This document shows positions 8,954 through 17,570 of a DNA stretch of 64,000 nt, piece after piece. A program made the position numbers and the translations under genes. Source of the stretch: Lentzea atacamensis (GTDB lineage: Bacteria; Actinomycetota; Actinomycetes; Mycobacteriales; Pseudonocardiaceae); assembly GCF_003269295.1 (NCBI RefSeq), contig NZ_QLTT01000005.1, positions 62,001-126,000 on the forward strand, read 5' to 3'. Within the stretch, counting starts at the first letter, position 1; each line of letters opens with the position of its first letter. Below the pieces are notes generated by a model. It saw only the letters and a list, made by a program, of their open reading frames with translations, searched no databases and had not been told where the DNA came from.

Positions 8954-9811
8954 GTGCAGTACGACCTCGAAGACCATCCCGACCTGAAGGACGCGGCGTG
9001 GATCCGCGCCGCCAACAGACGCGCGAAACGGGACATCCGCAGGCAACGCCGGCAGGCACGGATGCGCAGACACGGCGGCAAGATCGTGTCCGCCGTCGCA
9101 CTGGCCGTCATCGGCGCGGTGCTGTTCGGGTTCTACCAGGCCGGGAAGTTCGGCGAGGTCTCACTGCCAGAGGTCAAGCTGCCGCAGACCGGCGTGAACG
9201 TCGAGATCCCGTTCGCGAGCACACCGGCCGAACAGTGGCCGGAGGGCGAGAAGGGCATCGTCGTGCCGGACGGGAACCCGGCGTACGAGCAGGTCCGGCA
9301 GGCGCTGATCGCGTCGCGGATGGACCCGGCGATGATCAACGACCACAAGCCCGACCGGTTCCTCGCGATGCTGGCGCCGGACGTGCGCGAGCACATCACG
9401 AAGGAGCTGTCCGGCTGGACCACGCGGCTCAAGCAGGGCACCAGGCTTCTCCCCAACGGCATCCGCGTGTCCGGGAAGATGACGCTCGGCGAGAAGGACG
9501 GCTATCCGGCCGTGACGACGGACTACGTGTTCGCCTACGCGTTCGAGCCGCCGGACCCCGAGAAGCTGCTCGACCAGATGGAGATGGTCGCGGCGGTCCG
9601 CGAGAAGGTCACGTACATGATCACGCCGGCGGGGCTGTGGCCGGCGGACGCAGACGGGTTCCAGTATTCGATCGCGTGCCAGGCCGCGAAGGACGGTTTC
9701 CTCGCGCCGCAGTTCACCGAGCCGTCCAAGCCGGGAGAGGGCCTGCCCGGTGACAACAGGAAGTACTTCTCGGTGGACGGCCAGATGCCCACGGAGAACA
9801 CCTGCGATTGA
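8954..9811 (+). CDS. Membrane-anchored protein of unknown function, copy 2
   Basis: Paralogue of the preceding gene: EDHPDLKDAAW at residues 5-15, a very basic juxtamembrane stretch, one helix (about 37-57), then an exported domain with KQGTRLLPNGIRVSG and YAFEPPDPE at positions matching copy 1, and two late cysteines. GTG 8954 is preferred because GGGGGA lies just upstream and the EDHPDL motif then starts at the same place as in copy 1; TTG 8924 would add ten residues. The 73-bp gap to copy 1 suggests one transcript. The conserved cytoplasmic EDHPDL..A.W tag may bind a partner (inference). Confidence 0.7.
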   Translation: MQYDLEDHPDLKDAAWIRAANRRAKRDIRRQRRQARMRRHGGKIVSAVALAVIGAVLFGFYQAGKFGEVSLPEVKLPQTGVNVEIPFASTPAEQWPEGEKGIVVPDGNPAYEQVRQALIASRMDPAMINDHKPDRFLAMLAPDVREHITKELSGWTTRLKQGTRLLPNGIRVSGKMTLGEKDGYPAVTTDYVFAYAFEPPDPEKLLDQMEMVAAVREKVTYMITPAGLWPADADGFQYSIACQAAKDGFLAPQFTEPSKPGEGLPGDNRKYFSVDGQMPTENTCD

Positions 9812-9838
9812 TCACCCTTTCAGAGGTGCCGAGCGGGA

Positions 9839-9896
9839 GTGACGGCGATCACAATTGACCGTCACGGACCGTTCAACCCCTTGGGGCCCGTGACGG
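9839..9896. promoter_or_regulatory. Three GTGACGG elements upstream of the oxidoreductase
   Basis: The 148-bp gap before the molybdopterin oxidoreductase holds GTGACGG at 9839-9845, its inverse CCGTCAC at 9859-9865 and GTGACGG again at 9890-9896. The first two form an inverted repeat with a 13-base spacer. This could be a regulator-binding cluster in the promoter; no regulator is proven. Confidence 0.35.
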
Positions 9897-9959
9897 CGAC
9901 GCCGCCGCGTTCTTCGGGGGCGCTGGCGGCGCCGACGTCGATCAGCGAAGAATGAACCC

Positions 9960-12248
9960 ATGAGCAGCAAGCCCCCGCAGCACGACGTCGACGAGTCCGC
10001 GCTCGAAGTCACCACCCCGAAGACATGGGCGGCGGGTATTCCCGGCGTGCTCGTGTCGCTCGACCGCGCGGTCGAGCAGATGGGGGTCAGCCGCACGGTC
10101 AAGACGTTGCGCCTGCTCAACCAGCGTGAAGGTTTCGACTGCCCCGGTTGCGCGTGGCCGGAGCCGCAGGGCCACCGCAAGATGGCGGAGTTCTGCGAGA
10201 ACGGCGCGAAGGCCGTCGCGGAGGAGGCGACGAAGCGGCGGATCGGGCCCGAGTTCTTCGCCGAGCACTCCGTCGAGAGTCTGCGGACGAAGACGGACTA
10301 CTGGCTCGGGCAGCAGGGCCGCCTCACCGAGCCGATGGTGCTCAAGCCCGGCGCTACGCACTACACGCCGATCAGCTGGGACGCCGCGTTCACGCTGATC
10401 GCGGACGAGCTGACCGCGCTGTCGTCACCCGACGAGGCGATCTTCTACACGTCCGGCCGCACCAGCAACGAGGCCGCGTTCCTCTACCAGCTGCTGGTCC
10501 GCTCGTTCGGCACCAACAACCTGCCGGACTGCTCGAACATGTGCCACGAGTCCTCCGGCGCCGCGCTCAACGAGACCATCGGCATCGGCAAGGGCTCGGT
10601 GTCGATCAAGGACTTCGAGCTCGCCGACCTGATCGTGGTCGTCGGGCAGAACCCCGGCACCAACCACCCGCGCATGCTCAGCGCGCTCGAGGACGCGAAG
10701 AAGAACGGCGCGAAGATCATCGCGGTCAACCCGCTGCCGGAAGCCGGGCTGATGCGGTTCAGGAACCCGCAGAACGTCGCGGGCGTCGTCGGCCGCGGCA
10801 CCGCGCTGTGCGACGAGTTCGTGCAGATCCGCGTCGGCGGCGACCAGGCGCTGTTCCAGGCGATCGGCCACCTGCTGCTGCAGTGGGACAAGGTCGACAA
10901 GGACTTCGTCAACGCCAAGACGCACGGCTTCGAGGACTACGCGAAGCACCTCCGGGAGCTCGACTGGGACCGCGTGCTCACCGCGACCGGCCTGACCGGC
11001 GAGCAGATCACCCGCGTCGCCGGCATGTTCGTCGACTCGCAGCGCACGATCGCTTGCTGGGCAATGGGTCTGACGCAGCACAAGCACAGCGTGCCGACGA
11101 TCCGCGAGGTCGCGAACGTCATGTTCCTGCGCGGCATGATCGGCAAGCCCGGCGCGGGCCTGTGCCCGGTGCGCGGCCACTCGAACGTGCAGGGCGACCG
11201 CACGATGGGCATCTACGAGAAGATGCCGGAGAAGTTCCTGCTGGCACTGGAGAACGAGTTCGGCATCCCGGTGCCGCGCAAGCACGGCTACGACACCGTC
11301 GACGCGATCAACGCCATGCGCCACGGCCGCGGCAAGGTGTTCATCGCGATGGGCGGCAACTTCGTCAGCGCCACCCCGGACACCCCGGTGACCGAGAACG
11401 CGCTGGAACAGTGCTCGCTGACCGCGCACGTCTCCACGAAGCTCAACCGCTCGCACGTGATCCACGGCCGCACCGCGCTGATCCTGCCCGCGCTGGGCCG
11501 CACCGAGAGCGACGTGCAGCACTCGGGCGAGCAGTTCGTGACGGTAGAGGACTCGATGTCGGTCGTGCACCGCTCGCGCGGCCGGTTGAAGCCCGCGTCC
11601 GACCAGCTGCTGTCCGAGGTCTCGATCATCTGCCGGTTGGCGCGCAAGGTGTTCGGCTCCTCCCACCCCGTCGCGTGGGAGGAGTTCGAGAAGGACTACG
11701 ACGTCATCCGCGAGCACATCGCACGGGTCGTGCCGGGCTGCACCGACTACAACACGCGCGTGCGTCAGCCTGACGGTTTCGTCCTGCCACACCCGCCGCG
11801 CGACAGCCAGGAGTTCGCGACGACGACCGGCAAGGCGAACTTCACCGCGAACGAGCTGACCGTGCTGGAGGTGCCGGAGGGCCGTCTGCTGATGCAGACC
11901 CTGCGCAGCCACGACCAGTACAACACCACGATCTACGGCCTGGACGACCGCTACCGCGGCGTGAAGGACGGGCGGCGCGTGGTGTTCGTGAACCCCGACG
12001 ACATCAAGGAACTGGGGTTCTCCGACGGCCAGATGGTGAACATCGTGTCGGAGTGGAAGGACGACCCGACGGGCGTCGTCGAGCGTCGCGCCGACTCGTT
12101 CCGGATCGTGTCCTATCCGACCGCGCACGGGTGCGTGGCCACGTACTTCCCCGAGGCGAACCCCTTGGTGCCGCTGGACTCCAAGGCGGACATCTCGGGT
12201 ACGCCGACCTCCAAGTCGGTGATCGTGCGCCTGGAGCCGGCTGCCTGA
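9960..12248 (+). CDS. FdhF/YdeP family molybdopterin oxidoreductase
   Basis: 762 residues of the formate dehydrogenase H-like YdeP branch of bis-MGD enzymes. It has an N-terminal CPGCAWPEP segment near residue 61, the GRTSNEAAFL region, then DCSNMCHESSG, where the selenocysteine position of E. coli FdhF is occupied by Cys. After that come VVGQNPGTNHPRML, GMIGKPGAGLCPVRGHSN and a C-terminal MopB-binding beta-barrel (NTTIYGLDDRYRG). It lacks the N-terminal 4Fe-4S ferredoxin module of classical Fdh. The true substrate of YdeP proteins is unsettled (formate oxidation or an acid-resistance redox role). FdhD, needed to sulfurate the cofactor, is encoded 3.3 kb downstream. Confidence 0.88.
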   Translation: MSSKPPQHDVDESALEVTTPKTWAAGIPGVLVSLDRAVEQMGVSRTVKTLRLLNQREGFDCPGCAWPEPQGHRKMAEFCENGAKAVAEEATKRRIGPEFFAEHSVESLRTKTDYWLGQQGRLTEPMVLKPGATHYTPISWDAAFTLIADELTALSSPDEAIFYTSGRTSNEAAFLYQLLVRSFGTNNLPDCSNMCHESSGAALNETIGIGKGSVSIKDFELADLIVVVGQNPGTNHPRMLSALEDAKKNGAKIIAVNPLPEAGLMRFRNPQNVAGVVGRGTALCDEFVQIRVGGDQALFQAIGHLLLQWDKVDKDFVNAKTHGFEDYAKHLRELDWDRVLTATGLTGEQITRVAGMFVDSQRTIACWAMGLTQHKHSVPTIREVANVMFLRGMIGKPGAGLCPVRGHSNVQGDRTMGIYEKMPEKFLLALENEFGIPVPRKHGYDTVDAINAMRHGRGKVFIAMGGNFVSATPDTPVTENALEQCSLTAHVSTKLNRSHVIHGRTALILPALGRTESDVQHSGEQFVTVEDSMSVVHRSRGRLKPASDQLLSEVSIICRLARKVFGSSHPVAWEEFEKDYDVIREHIARVVPGCTDYNTRVRQPDGFVLPHPPRDSQEFATTTGKANFTANELTVLEVPEGRLLMQTLRSHDQYNTTIYGLDDRYRGVKDGRRVVFVNPDDIKELGFSDGQMVNIVSEWKDDPTGVVERRADSFRIVSYPTAHGCVATYFPEANPLVPLDSKADISGTPTSKSVIVRLEPAA

Positions 12249-12273
12249 CGGTGTCGTGTCCGGCCGGTTGAGC

Positions 12274-12438
12274 TCACACGCTCGCCGGCCGGACGCGCGC
12301 GAACAGCCTCCAGCGCCGGCGTGCGGGCTTCGGCGCGACCTCTTCGGGCTTCATGGCCAGACGGCGAACAGCAGCGTCCGCCTCCAGCTCACCCTGCCTC
12401 ATCTTCGCGATAGCAAACGCTTGGTCGTGCGACAACAT
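12274..12438 (-). CDS. Small basic protein of 54 residues
   Basis: A short reading frame beginning MLSHDQAFAIAKMRQGELE and ending in an Arg/Pro-rich tail (PARRRWRLFARVRPASV). The ATG at 12438 has GGGGGA six bases upstream, a very good ribosome site. It starts 24 bp after the ArsR-like regulator stop on the same strand, so the two are probably co-transcribed. The first half would be a single amphipathic helix and the tail is strongly basic. No family is recognised; similar tiny proteins are common and often unannotated in actinomycetes. Confidence 0.55.
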   Translation of the reverse strand: MLSHDQAFAIAKMRQGELEADAAVRRLAMKPEEVAPKPARRRWRLFARVRPASV

Positions 12439-12462
12439 GACATATCCCCCAATGCAGCGGTG

Positions 12463-13026
12463 TCAGTCGGGTGAGACCGTCGTGCTCAGGAAGAAGCGCA
12501 CCGGCCGCGCGCCATCCGGACGCAGCTCGGGCCGGTCCATCCGCTCGCTGTAGCGACCGAGCACCGCACGCAGCTCGTTCTGGAGCTCGATCAGCTCATC
12601 GATGGTCAGGAACTTGGTACTGCTGTTGATGCCGATGCCGCCCGGCGCCCGCCACTCCTCAGGCAGGCGATCGTGCTGGCGCAGGCGCTCGCGAGTGCGT
12701 TCGTACTCGTTGTCGAGCAGGGCCACCACGGCGGCTTCCGCCGCCATCGCGGACTCGTCGTCGAGTCCTTCGCTCGTGATCGTCTGATGGCGGTTGACGA
12801 GCTGCCACGGCTTCTGCCTGCCCGGCCCCTCCACCTCGGCCACGAAGCCGTACTTGGCCAGCATGTTCAGGTGATAGGAGCAGCTCGCGACACTCTCACC
12901 CAACTTCGCCGAGCACTGCGTGGCAGTGCTCGGCCCTTCCTCGTTGAGGAGGTTGATCAGCTTCCACCGAAAGGGGTGCGACAGCGCGCGAAGTGCTTTG
13001 GGGTCGGTGATGGGAGCGTCGGTCAT
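12463..13026 (-). CDS. ArsR-like winged-helix transcriptional regulator
   Basis: 187 residues. The winged-helix fold covers about residues 8-85: ALRALSHPFRWKLINLLNEE, then a recognition region with SVASCSYHLNMLAKYG, typical of ArsR-type repressors. The C-terminal half is helical and acidic and ends in a beta-like RPVRFFLSTTV. A CSAKLG..VASCSYH cysteine pair could be coincidental. It is transcribed away from an AT-rich stretch with repeated TGATATA boxes that may be its own operator. It lies convergent with the molybdopterin oxidoreductase, so a link to that gene is only an inference. Confidence 0.85.
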   Translation of the reverse strand: MTDAPITDPKALRALSHPFRWKLINLLNEEGPSTATQCSAKLGESVASCSYHLNMLAKYGFVAEVEGPGRQKPWQLVNRHQTITSEGLDDESAMAAEAAVVALLDNEYERTRERLRQHDRLPEEWRAPGGIGINSSTKFLTIDELIELQNELRAVLGRYSERMDRPELRPDGARPVRFFLSTTVSPD

Positions 13027-13066
13027 GACACCAAGGTACGCGTATCAGCAAACCTTTAGCAAGCTT

Positions 13067-13100
13067 CCTTGATATATAAATCCTGATATAAAACCCGCAT
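13067..13100. promoter_or_regulatory. AT-rich region with repeated TGATATA
   Basis: In otherwise GC-rich DNA, a short island upstream of the regulator contains TGATATA twice (about 13070 and 13084) and overlapping TATATA. It fits a promoter plus operator for the minus-strand regulator 41-74 bp away. Confidence 0.35.
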
Positions 13101-13117
13101 GGCTCGGGGGCAGCAGT

Positions 13118-13447
13118 GGCTGGATCGATCCGCCGTGGCCCGCTGAGCAGGCACTGCACAGTTCGTTGACGGCAGTCGCGATCGTGGCGCTGTGGCTGCT
13201 GCGACGACGCCTGGACACCGCACAGTGGGCCTGGGCGCTGCTGTTCCTCGCGCTGCACACGATCTCGGCGCGGTGGATCTACTCGTTCGTGCCGTACGAC
13301 GACTGGACGGACACGGTGTTCGGCGTGCGGCTGTCGGAGGCGTTCTCCTGGGAGCGCAACCACTTCGACCGGCTCGTGCGCTTCGCGTACGGCGTGTGCC
13401 TGACCGCGGTGCTGAGGCTGAAGTGGTTGCGCTCACTGGAGATTGGC
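13118..13447 (+). pseudogene. Truncated DUF2238-like membrane protein remnant
   Basis: The plus strand encodes a stretch beginning GWIDPPWPAEQALHSSL, followed by a membrane helix, then HTISARWIYSFVPYDDW and WERNHFDRLVRFAYG. These are the landmark segments of DUF2238/YjdF-type membrane proteins (histidine-rich, about 200 residues). No start codon precedes the match in frame before a stop at 13070. The C-terminal half is missing: after about residue 105 the frame runs into a convergent gene. I read it as the surviving middle of a lost gene. The family name comes from pattern memory. Confidence 0.55.
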
Positions 13448-13455
13448 AGCGCTCG

Positions 13456-13956
13456 TCACCAGTCTGGCGAGTTCCGCGCGACGGCGGTCACCAGCGGCAG
13501 CGACTCGATGACCGGCACCCGCAGCAACTCGGCGGGCACGTCGGGGTCGCGCACCGGTTCGACGAGCTCCCGCAGCAGCGCGCCGACGACGTCGTCCGCG
13601 GTCTGATCAACCTCGTGGATGAGGTCGCGCAGCTGGTCGGCCGCGTCGTTGAGCACCCTCGGCCGCTGCGGCTCCTCCAGCATCAGCGCGGCCAGCCGCA
13701 ACACCCGCCGGCAGGTGCGCAGCCGCAGGCTCCTGCTCGCCGACTCCCGTGCGCCCGCGAGTCCCAGTCGCCCACGTGTGCGCTCGATCCACGGCTCGAC
13801 CGTCTCCCGCCGCCAGATCGGGCCTGACGCGAGCTCGGCGTCCGGCTCCGGAATGCCGTGCGAGCGCCGCTTGCGCCACACAGCAACCAGTTGCCGACTC
13901 AGCCCCATGGCGTCGGCGATCTCCGCGATCCCGTAAAAGTCCCCCACGCCGTTCAC
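13456..13956 (-). CDS. Helix-turn-helix DNA-binding protein
   Basis: 166 residues. The N-terminus (about 8-62) is an AlpA/excisionase-like winged helix: YGIAEIADAMGLSRQLVAVWRKRR, then PEPDAELASGPIWRRETVEPWI. The same layout is found in actinomycete proteins that recognise short operators. The remainder is helical (ALMLEEPQRPRVLNDAADQL, DDVVGALLRELVEPV) and of unknown role. It starts 12 bp from a TGACGTCA palindrome at 13969-13976 that could be its operator. No integrase or phage gene is near, so an excisionase role is not supported. Confidence 0.65.
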   Translation of the reverse strand: MNGVGDFYGIAEIADAMGLSRQLVAVWRKRRSHGIPEPDAELASGPIWRRETVEPWIERTRGRLGLAGARESASRSLRLRTCRRVLRLAALMLEEPQRPRVLNDAADQLRDLIHEVDQTADDVVGALLRELVEPVRDPDVPAELLRVPVIESLPLVTAVARNSPDW

Positions 13957-13968
13957 TGTAACCAGAGA

Positions 13969-13976
13969 TGACGTCA
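13969..13976. promoter_or_regulatory. TGACGTCA palindrome upstream of HTH gene
   Basis: A perfect 8-bp palindrome 13 bp upstream of the HTH gene start, inside the looser inverted motif ATGACGTCAGATGCCATCAT. It is a candidate autoregulatory site. Confidence 0.3.
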
Positions 13977-14006
13977 GATGCCATCATAAATGTCACCGAC
14001 AGCGTC

Positions 14007-15521
14007 TCAAATGCGTTCGAGGACGGCACGGGCCGCGTTGTGGCCGCCGATGCCGCTGACGCCACCGCCGCGCCGCGAGCCCGCTCCGCAGACGAAGACG
14101 TTGTCCACGTCCGTCTCGACGCCCCACTTGCCGACCTCGGCGTCGGTTTCGGCGAACGGCCACCCGAGCTCTCCGTGGAAGATGTTGCCACCCGGCAGGC
14201 CGAGCTCTTCCTCCAGGTCCAGTGGTGTGCGGGCCTCGATGCACGGCTCACCGTTCGCATCGGTCGCGAGGCAGTCCTGGATCGGCTCGACCAGGTGGGC
14301 GTTGAGCTGGTCGAGGTAACGCCGCACCAGCTCGTCGCGCAGCCGTTCGTTGCGTCCTTCGAACAGCGACGCCGGCAGGTGCAGGCCGAACAACGTCAGC
14401 GTCTCGTGGCCCGCGAGCGACGGGCCGAGGATCGACGGGTCGGTCAGCGAGTGGCAGTACATCTCGCCCGGCAGCACCGACGGCACCTGACCGGCGACGC
14501 TCTCGAGGTACGCGGTCTCCAGCTGGTCGTAGGACTCGTCGAGGTGGAACGTGCCCGCGAACGCGAGCCGCGCGTCCACCCCGGACTTCAGCGCCGGCAA
14601 CCGCCGCAGCAGCATGTTGATCTTCAGCTGGCAGCCGGGCGCGTCGTGCACTTCCCTGCCCTGCAACCGACCCAGCACGGAAGGCGCCACATTGGACAGC
14701 ACGAACCGGGCCTCGGCTGTGCCGTCCCCGTAAGTCACCGACGCGGTCTTGCCGTCCGACTCGATCGACGTCACCTCGGCACCGGTGACGATCTCCGCAC
14801 CGGCCTCGCGGGCGGCCCGTTCCAGCTCGGCGGTCACCGCACCCATGCCGCCGACCGGGACCTTCCACTCACCGGAACCGTTGCCGATCACGTGGTAGAG
14901 GAAGCACTTGTTGGCGCGCAACGAATGCAGCGACGAGTGCGTGCCGATCAACGCGTCGGTGGCGACGACGCCGCGCACCAGGTTGTTGTCGAACAGCTCC
15001 TGCAGCGTCGCACCGATCGGGCGTTCGAAGACCTGGTCCCACAACCGGCCGCGCGCCACCGCGTCGACGTGCAGGCGCAGGTGTTCCCGTGACACCAGCG
15101 GTTCCAGCAGGGTCGGCGCCAACGCGGCAGCCATCAGCTCCAGGTCGGCGTACCAGCGCTGCCACCGCTCCCAGTCGTCCAGCGACCCGCACACGGCCTC
15201 GAACGACGCCACGGTCGCCGGACCGGGCTCACGTTCGACGAGCAGTCCCGTCCTGCCGTTCGGCGTGTACGACGACGCGGCCCGCGAGCGCAGCGTCAGG
15301 TTCAGCCCGAGGTCGGACACGATCTGGTCGGGCAGCAATGACACCAGGTAGGAGAACCGGGACAGCCGGGCGTCGACGCCTTCCCACGGTGACGCGCTCA
15401 CGGCCGCGCCGCCGACGTGCGGCAGCTTCTCCAGCACCTTGACCGACTTCCCGGCCCGTGCGAGGTACGCGGCCGCCACCAGCCCGTTGTGGCCGCCTCC
15501 CACGATCACGACGTCGTCCAT
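14007..15521 (-). CDS. FAD-dependent NAD(P)-type oxidoreductase (phytoene dehydrogenase/PYROXD2-like)
   Basis: 504 residues. The dinucleotide-binding motif VIVGGGHNGLVAAAYLARAG starts at residue 5 and is followed by the acidic end of strand 2 (VKVLEK). The C-terminal FAD motif is VFVCGAGSRRGGGVSGIGGHNAARAVL. The overall architecture is that of the carotenoid-desaturase/PYROXD2 branch. No carotenoid genes are nearby, so the substrate is unknown. Start ATG 15521 is chosen because GGGAGGG precedes it; a longer frame to 15563 adds 14 residues before the Rossmann strand. It diverges from fdhD. Confidence 0.85.
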   Translation of the reverse strand: MDDVVIVGGGHNGLVAAAYLARAGKSVKVLEKLPHVGGAAVSASPWEGVDARLSRFSYLVSLLPDQIVSDLGLNLTLRSRAASSYTPNGRTGLLVEREPGPATVASFEAVCGSLDDWERWQRWYADLELMAAALAPTLLEPLVSREHLRLHVDAVARGRLWDQVFERPIGATLQELFDNNLVRGVVATDALIGTHSSLHSLRANKCFLYHVIGNGSGEWKVPVGGMGAVTAELERAAREAGAEIVTGAEVTSIESDGKTASVTYGDGTAEARFVLSNVAPSVLGRLQGREVHDAPGCQLKINMLLRRLPALKSGVDARLAFAGTFHLDESYDQLETAYLESVAGQVPSVLPGEMYCHSLTDPSILGPSLAGHETLTLFGLHLPASLFEGRNERLRDELVRRYLDQLNAHLVEPIQDCLATDANGEPCIEARTPLDLEEELGLPGGNIFHGELGWPFAETDAEVGKWGVETDVDNVFVCGAGSRRGGGVSGIGGHNAARAVLERI

Positions 15522-15586
15522 GCCCCGAGATCCCTCCCACGTAGCCTGGTCGGTGGGGAACATAGCGGTCCGAAGGAGATGTGCAC

Positions 15587-16414
15587 ATGGGCCGAGTGAC
15601 GGTGCGCCGAGCGGTCGAGCGGGTGTCGCCGAGCGGTCGGAGCCGCCGGGTGGACGCCCTGGCCGCCGAGGAACCGCTGGAGCTGAGGGTCAACGGGAGG
15701 TCGTTGGCCGTCACGATGCGCACACCAGGCCAGGACGTCGAGCTCGCGCACGGCTTCCTGCTCAGCGAGGGCGTCATCGGATCGGCGGAGGACGTGTCGA
15801 TCGCACGGTTCTGCGAGGGCACCGGGCCGGACGGGATGAACACCTACAACGTGCTGGACATCGCGCTGGCCGACGGTGTGCCGCCGCCGGACACGGGGGT
15901 GGAGCGGAACTTCTACACGACGTCGTCGTGCGGGGTGTGCGGGAAGACCGCGCTGGACGCGGTGAAGCTCAAGACCCGCCACTCCCCCGCGCTGGACCCG
16001 GTGCGGGTGACGCCAGAGGCGCTGACGGGCTTCCCGGACGCGTTGCGGGAACGGCAGAAGGTCTTCGAGAGCACCGGCGGGCTGCACGCGGCAGGGCTGT
16101 TCGTGAACGGCGAGCTGCTGGTCGTACGTGAGGACGTTGGCCGGCACAACGCCGTCGACAAGGTGCTGGGCTGGGCGGTGCTGCAGAACCTCGTGCCGCT
16201 GCGGGGCGCGGTGCTGATGGTGTCCGGGCGGGCGTCGTTCGAGCTGGTGCAGAAGGCCGCGATGGCCGGCATTCCGGTGCTCGCCGCGGTGTCGGCGCCG
16301 TCGTCGCTCGCCGTGGAACTGGCTGAGGAGCAGGGCATGACGCTCATCGGCTTCCTGCGCGGCGACTCGATGAACGTCTACACCGGAGGGGAGCGCGTGC
16401 TTGAGACCGCTTGA
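15587..16414 (+). CDS. fdhD: Formate dehydrogenase accessory sulfurtransferase
   Basis: FdhD carries a sulfur atom from a cysteine desulfurase to the bis-MGD cofactor of formate dehydrogenase-type enzymes. The signature [10 protein letters not shown] lies near residues 111-120, with both catalytic cysteines. Other family landmarks are [36 protein letters not shown] and [16 protein letters not shown] 15587 is preferred to GTG 15581 because AAGGAGA is nine bases upstream of the ATG. The likely client is the FdhF/YdeP protein at 9960. The stop lies inside the next gene. Confidence 0.95.
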   Translation: MGRVTVRRAVERVSPSGRSRRVDALAAEEPLELRVNGRSLAVTMRTPGQDVELAHGFLLSEGVIGSAEDVSIARFCEGTGPDGMNTYNVLDIALADGVPPPDTGVERNFYTTSSCGVCGKTALDAVKLKTRHSPALDPVRVTPEALTGFPDALRERQKVFESTGGLHAAGLFVNGELLVVREDVGRHNAVDKVLGWAVLQNLVPLRGAVLMVSGRASFELVQKAAMAGIPVLAAVSAPSSLAVELAEEQGMTLIGFLRGDSMNVYTGGERVLETA

Positions 16415-17531
16415 CGGCGTCGTGGTGGTGAGCCTGGAGCAGGCCGTCGCGGTGCCGTACGCGACGCGGCTGCTGGCCGACCTCGGGGCACGCGTGATCA
16501 AGATCGAACGGCCGGGCGTCGGCGACTTCGCGCGGCACTACGACTCGTCGTGCGGCGAGGTGTCGTCGTACTTCGCGTGGACGAACGTCGGCAAGGAGTC
16601 GGTGTCGCTGGACATCAACCATCCGGACGGCCGAGAGGTGCTGGAACGGCTGGTCGCGCGCGCCGACGTGCTGCTGTGCAACCTCTCGCCGCGGGTGTGG
16701 GAACGGCTGGCGCTCGACCTGCCGTCGTCGTTGATCGTCGGTGAGCTGTCCGGCTACGGCTGGGACGGCCCGTACGCGGATCGCAAGGCGTTCGACGCGC
16801 TGGTGCAGTCCGAGGCCGGGCTGGTGTCGCTGACCGGCGAGGGTGACGTGATGGCTCGCGCCGGCATCTCGGTCGCGGACATCGCGGCCGGGGTGCAGCT
16901 GCACGCGGCCGTGCTGGCGGCGTTGCTGCAGAAGGCGCGGACGGGCTCCGGGGTGCGGCTGCGGTTGTCGCTGTTCGAGGCGATGGCCGAGTGGATGCAC
17001 CAGCCGATGCTCTACGCCGCCGCGACGGGTGCCGCCGCCCCGCGTTCGGGCGCGCACCACCCGAGCATCGCGCCGTACGGCCCGGTGGCCTGCGCGGACG
17101 GTGCCGTGCACCTGGCCGTGCAGAACGACGGTCAGTGGCAGCGGTTGTGCGGGCTCATCGGGCTCGAAGCCGAGGAGAGGTTCGCCACAGTTGCCTCCCG
17201 GGTGGCCCACCGGGACGAGCTGCAGAAACTGCTCGAACGGGCGTTTTCCGGCATGACCGCGGCCGAGCTCCTGGCGGCGCTGGACGCCGTCGACGTGCCT
17301 GCCGCGCTGACCCGCTCGATCACCGAACTGCCCACGCACCCGCAGCTGGATACGTGGGTTGACGTGCAGGTTCCCGGCGGATCGGTGCGGATGCTGCCGC
17401 CGCCGGTGGCGGGGTTCGAGTGGTCACCGGGTGCGGTTCCCGCCCTCGGCGCGCACAATGATCACGTGTTGCGCTGGCTGGGCTATTCGGACGAGGAACT
17501 GTCCTCCTTACGCGTGCGTTCCGTCCTCTGA
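16401..17531 (+). CDS. Class III (CaiB/BaiF) acyl-CoA transferase
   Basis: 376 residues, the usual length. N-terminal [30 protein letters not shown] is the CoA-transferase III opening, and the catalytic aspartate is predicted as D132 in [12 protein letters not shown]. These enzymes move CoA between carboxylic acids (formyl-, oxalyl-, carnitinyl-CoA and others). The start is TTG 16401, with GGAGGGGA eight bases upstream and a 14-bp overlap with fdhD, so expression is coupled. Coupling to fdhD makes formate or oxalate metabolism an attractive guess, but the sequence does not fix the substrate. Confidence 0.85.
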   Translation: MRPLDGVVVVSLEQAVAVPYATRLLADLGARVIKIERPGVGDFARHYDSSCGEVSSYFAWTNVGKESVSLDINHPDGREVLERLVARADVLLCNLSPRVWERLALDLPSSLIVGELSGYGWDGPYADRKAFDALVQSEAGLVSLTGEGDVMARAGISVADIAAGVQLHAAVLAALLQKARTGSGVRLRLSLFEAMAEWMHQPMLYAAATGAAAPRSGAHHPSIAPYGPVACADGAVHLAVQNDGQWQRLCGLIGLEAEERFATVASRVAHRDELQKLLERAFSGMTAAELLAALDAVDVPAALTRSITELPTHPQLDTWVDVQVPGGSVRMLPPPVAGFEWSPGAVPALGAHNDHVLRWLGYSDEELSSLRVRSVL

Positions 17532-17570
17532 GAGGGAAACGAGGAACGGTGCCCACGCGATGAGGTGAGC

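Noticed and set aside
13456-13956. HTH protein as a phage excisionase
   Set aside because: No integrase, capsid or other phage gene is within the window; the DNA-binding fold alone is not enough.
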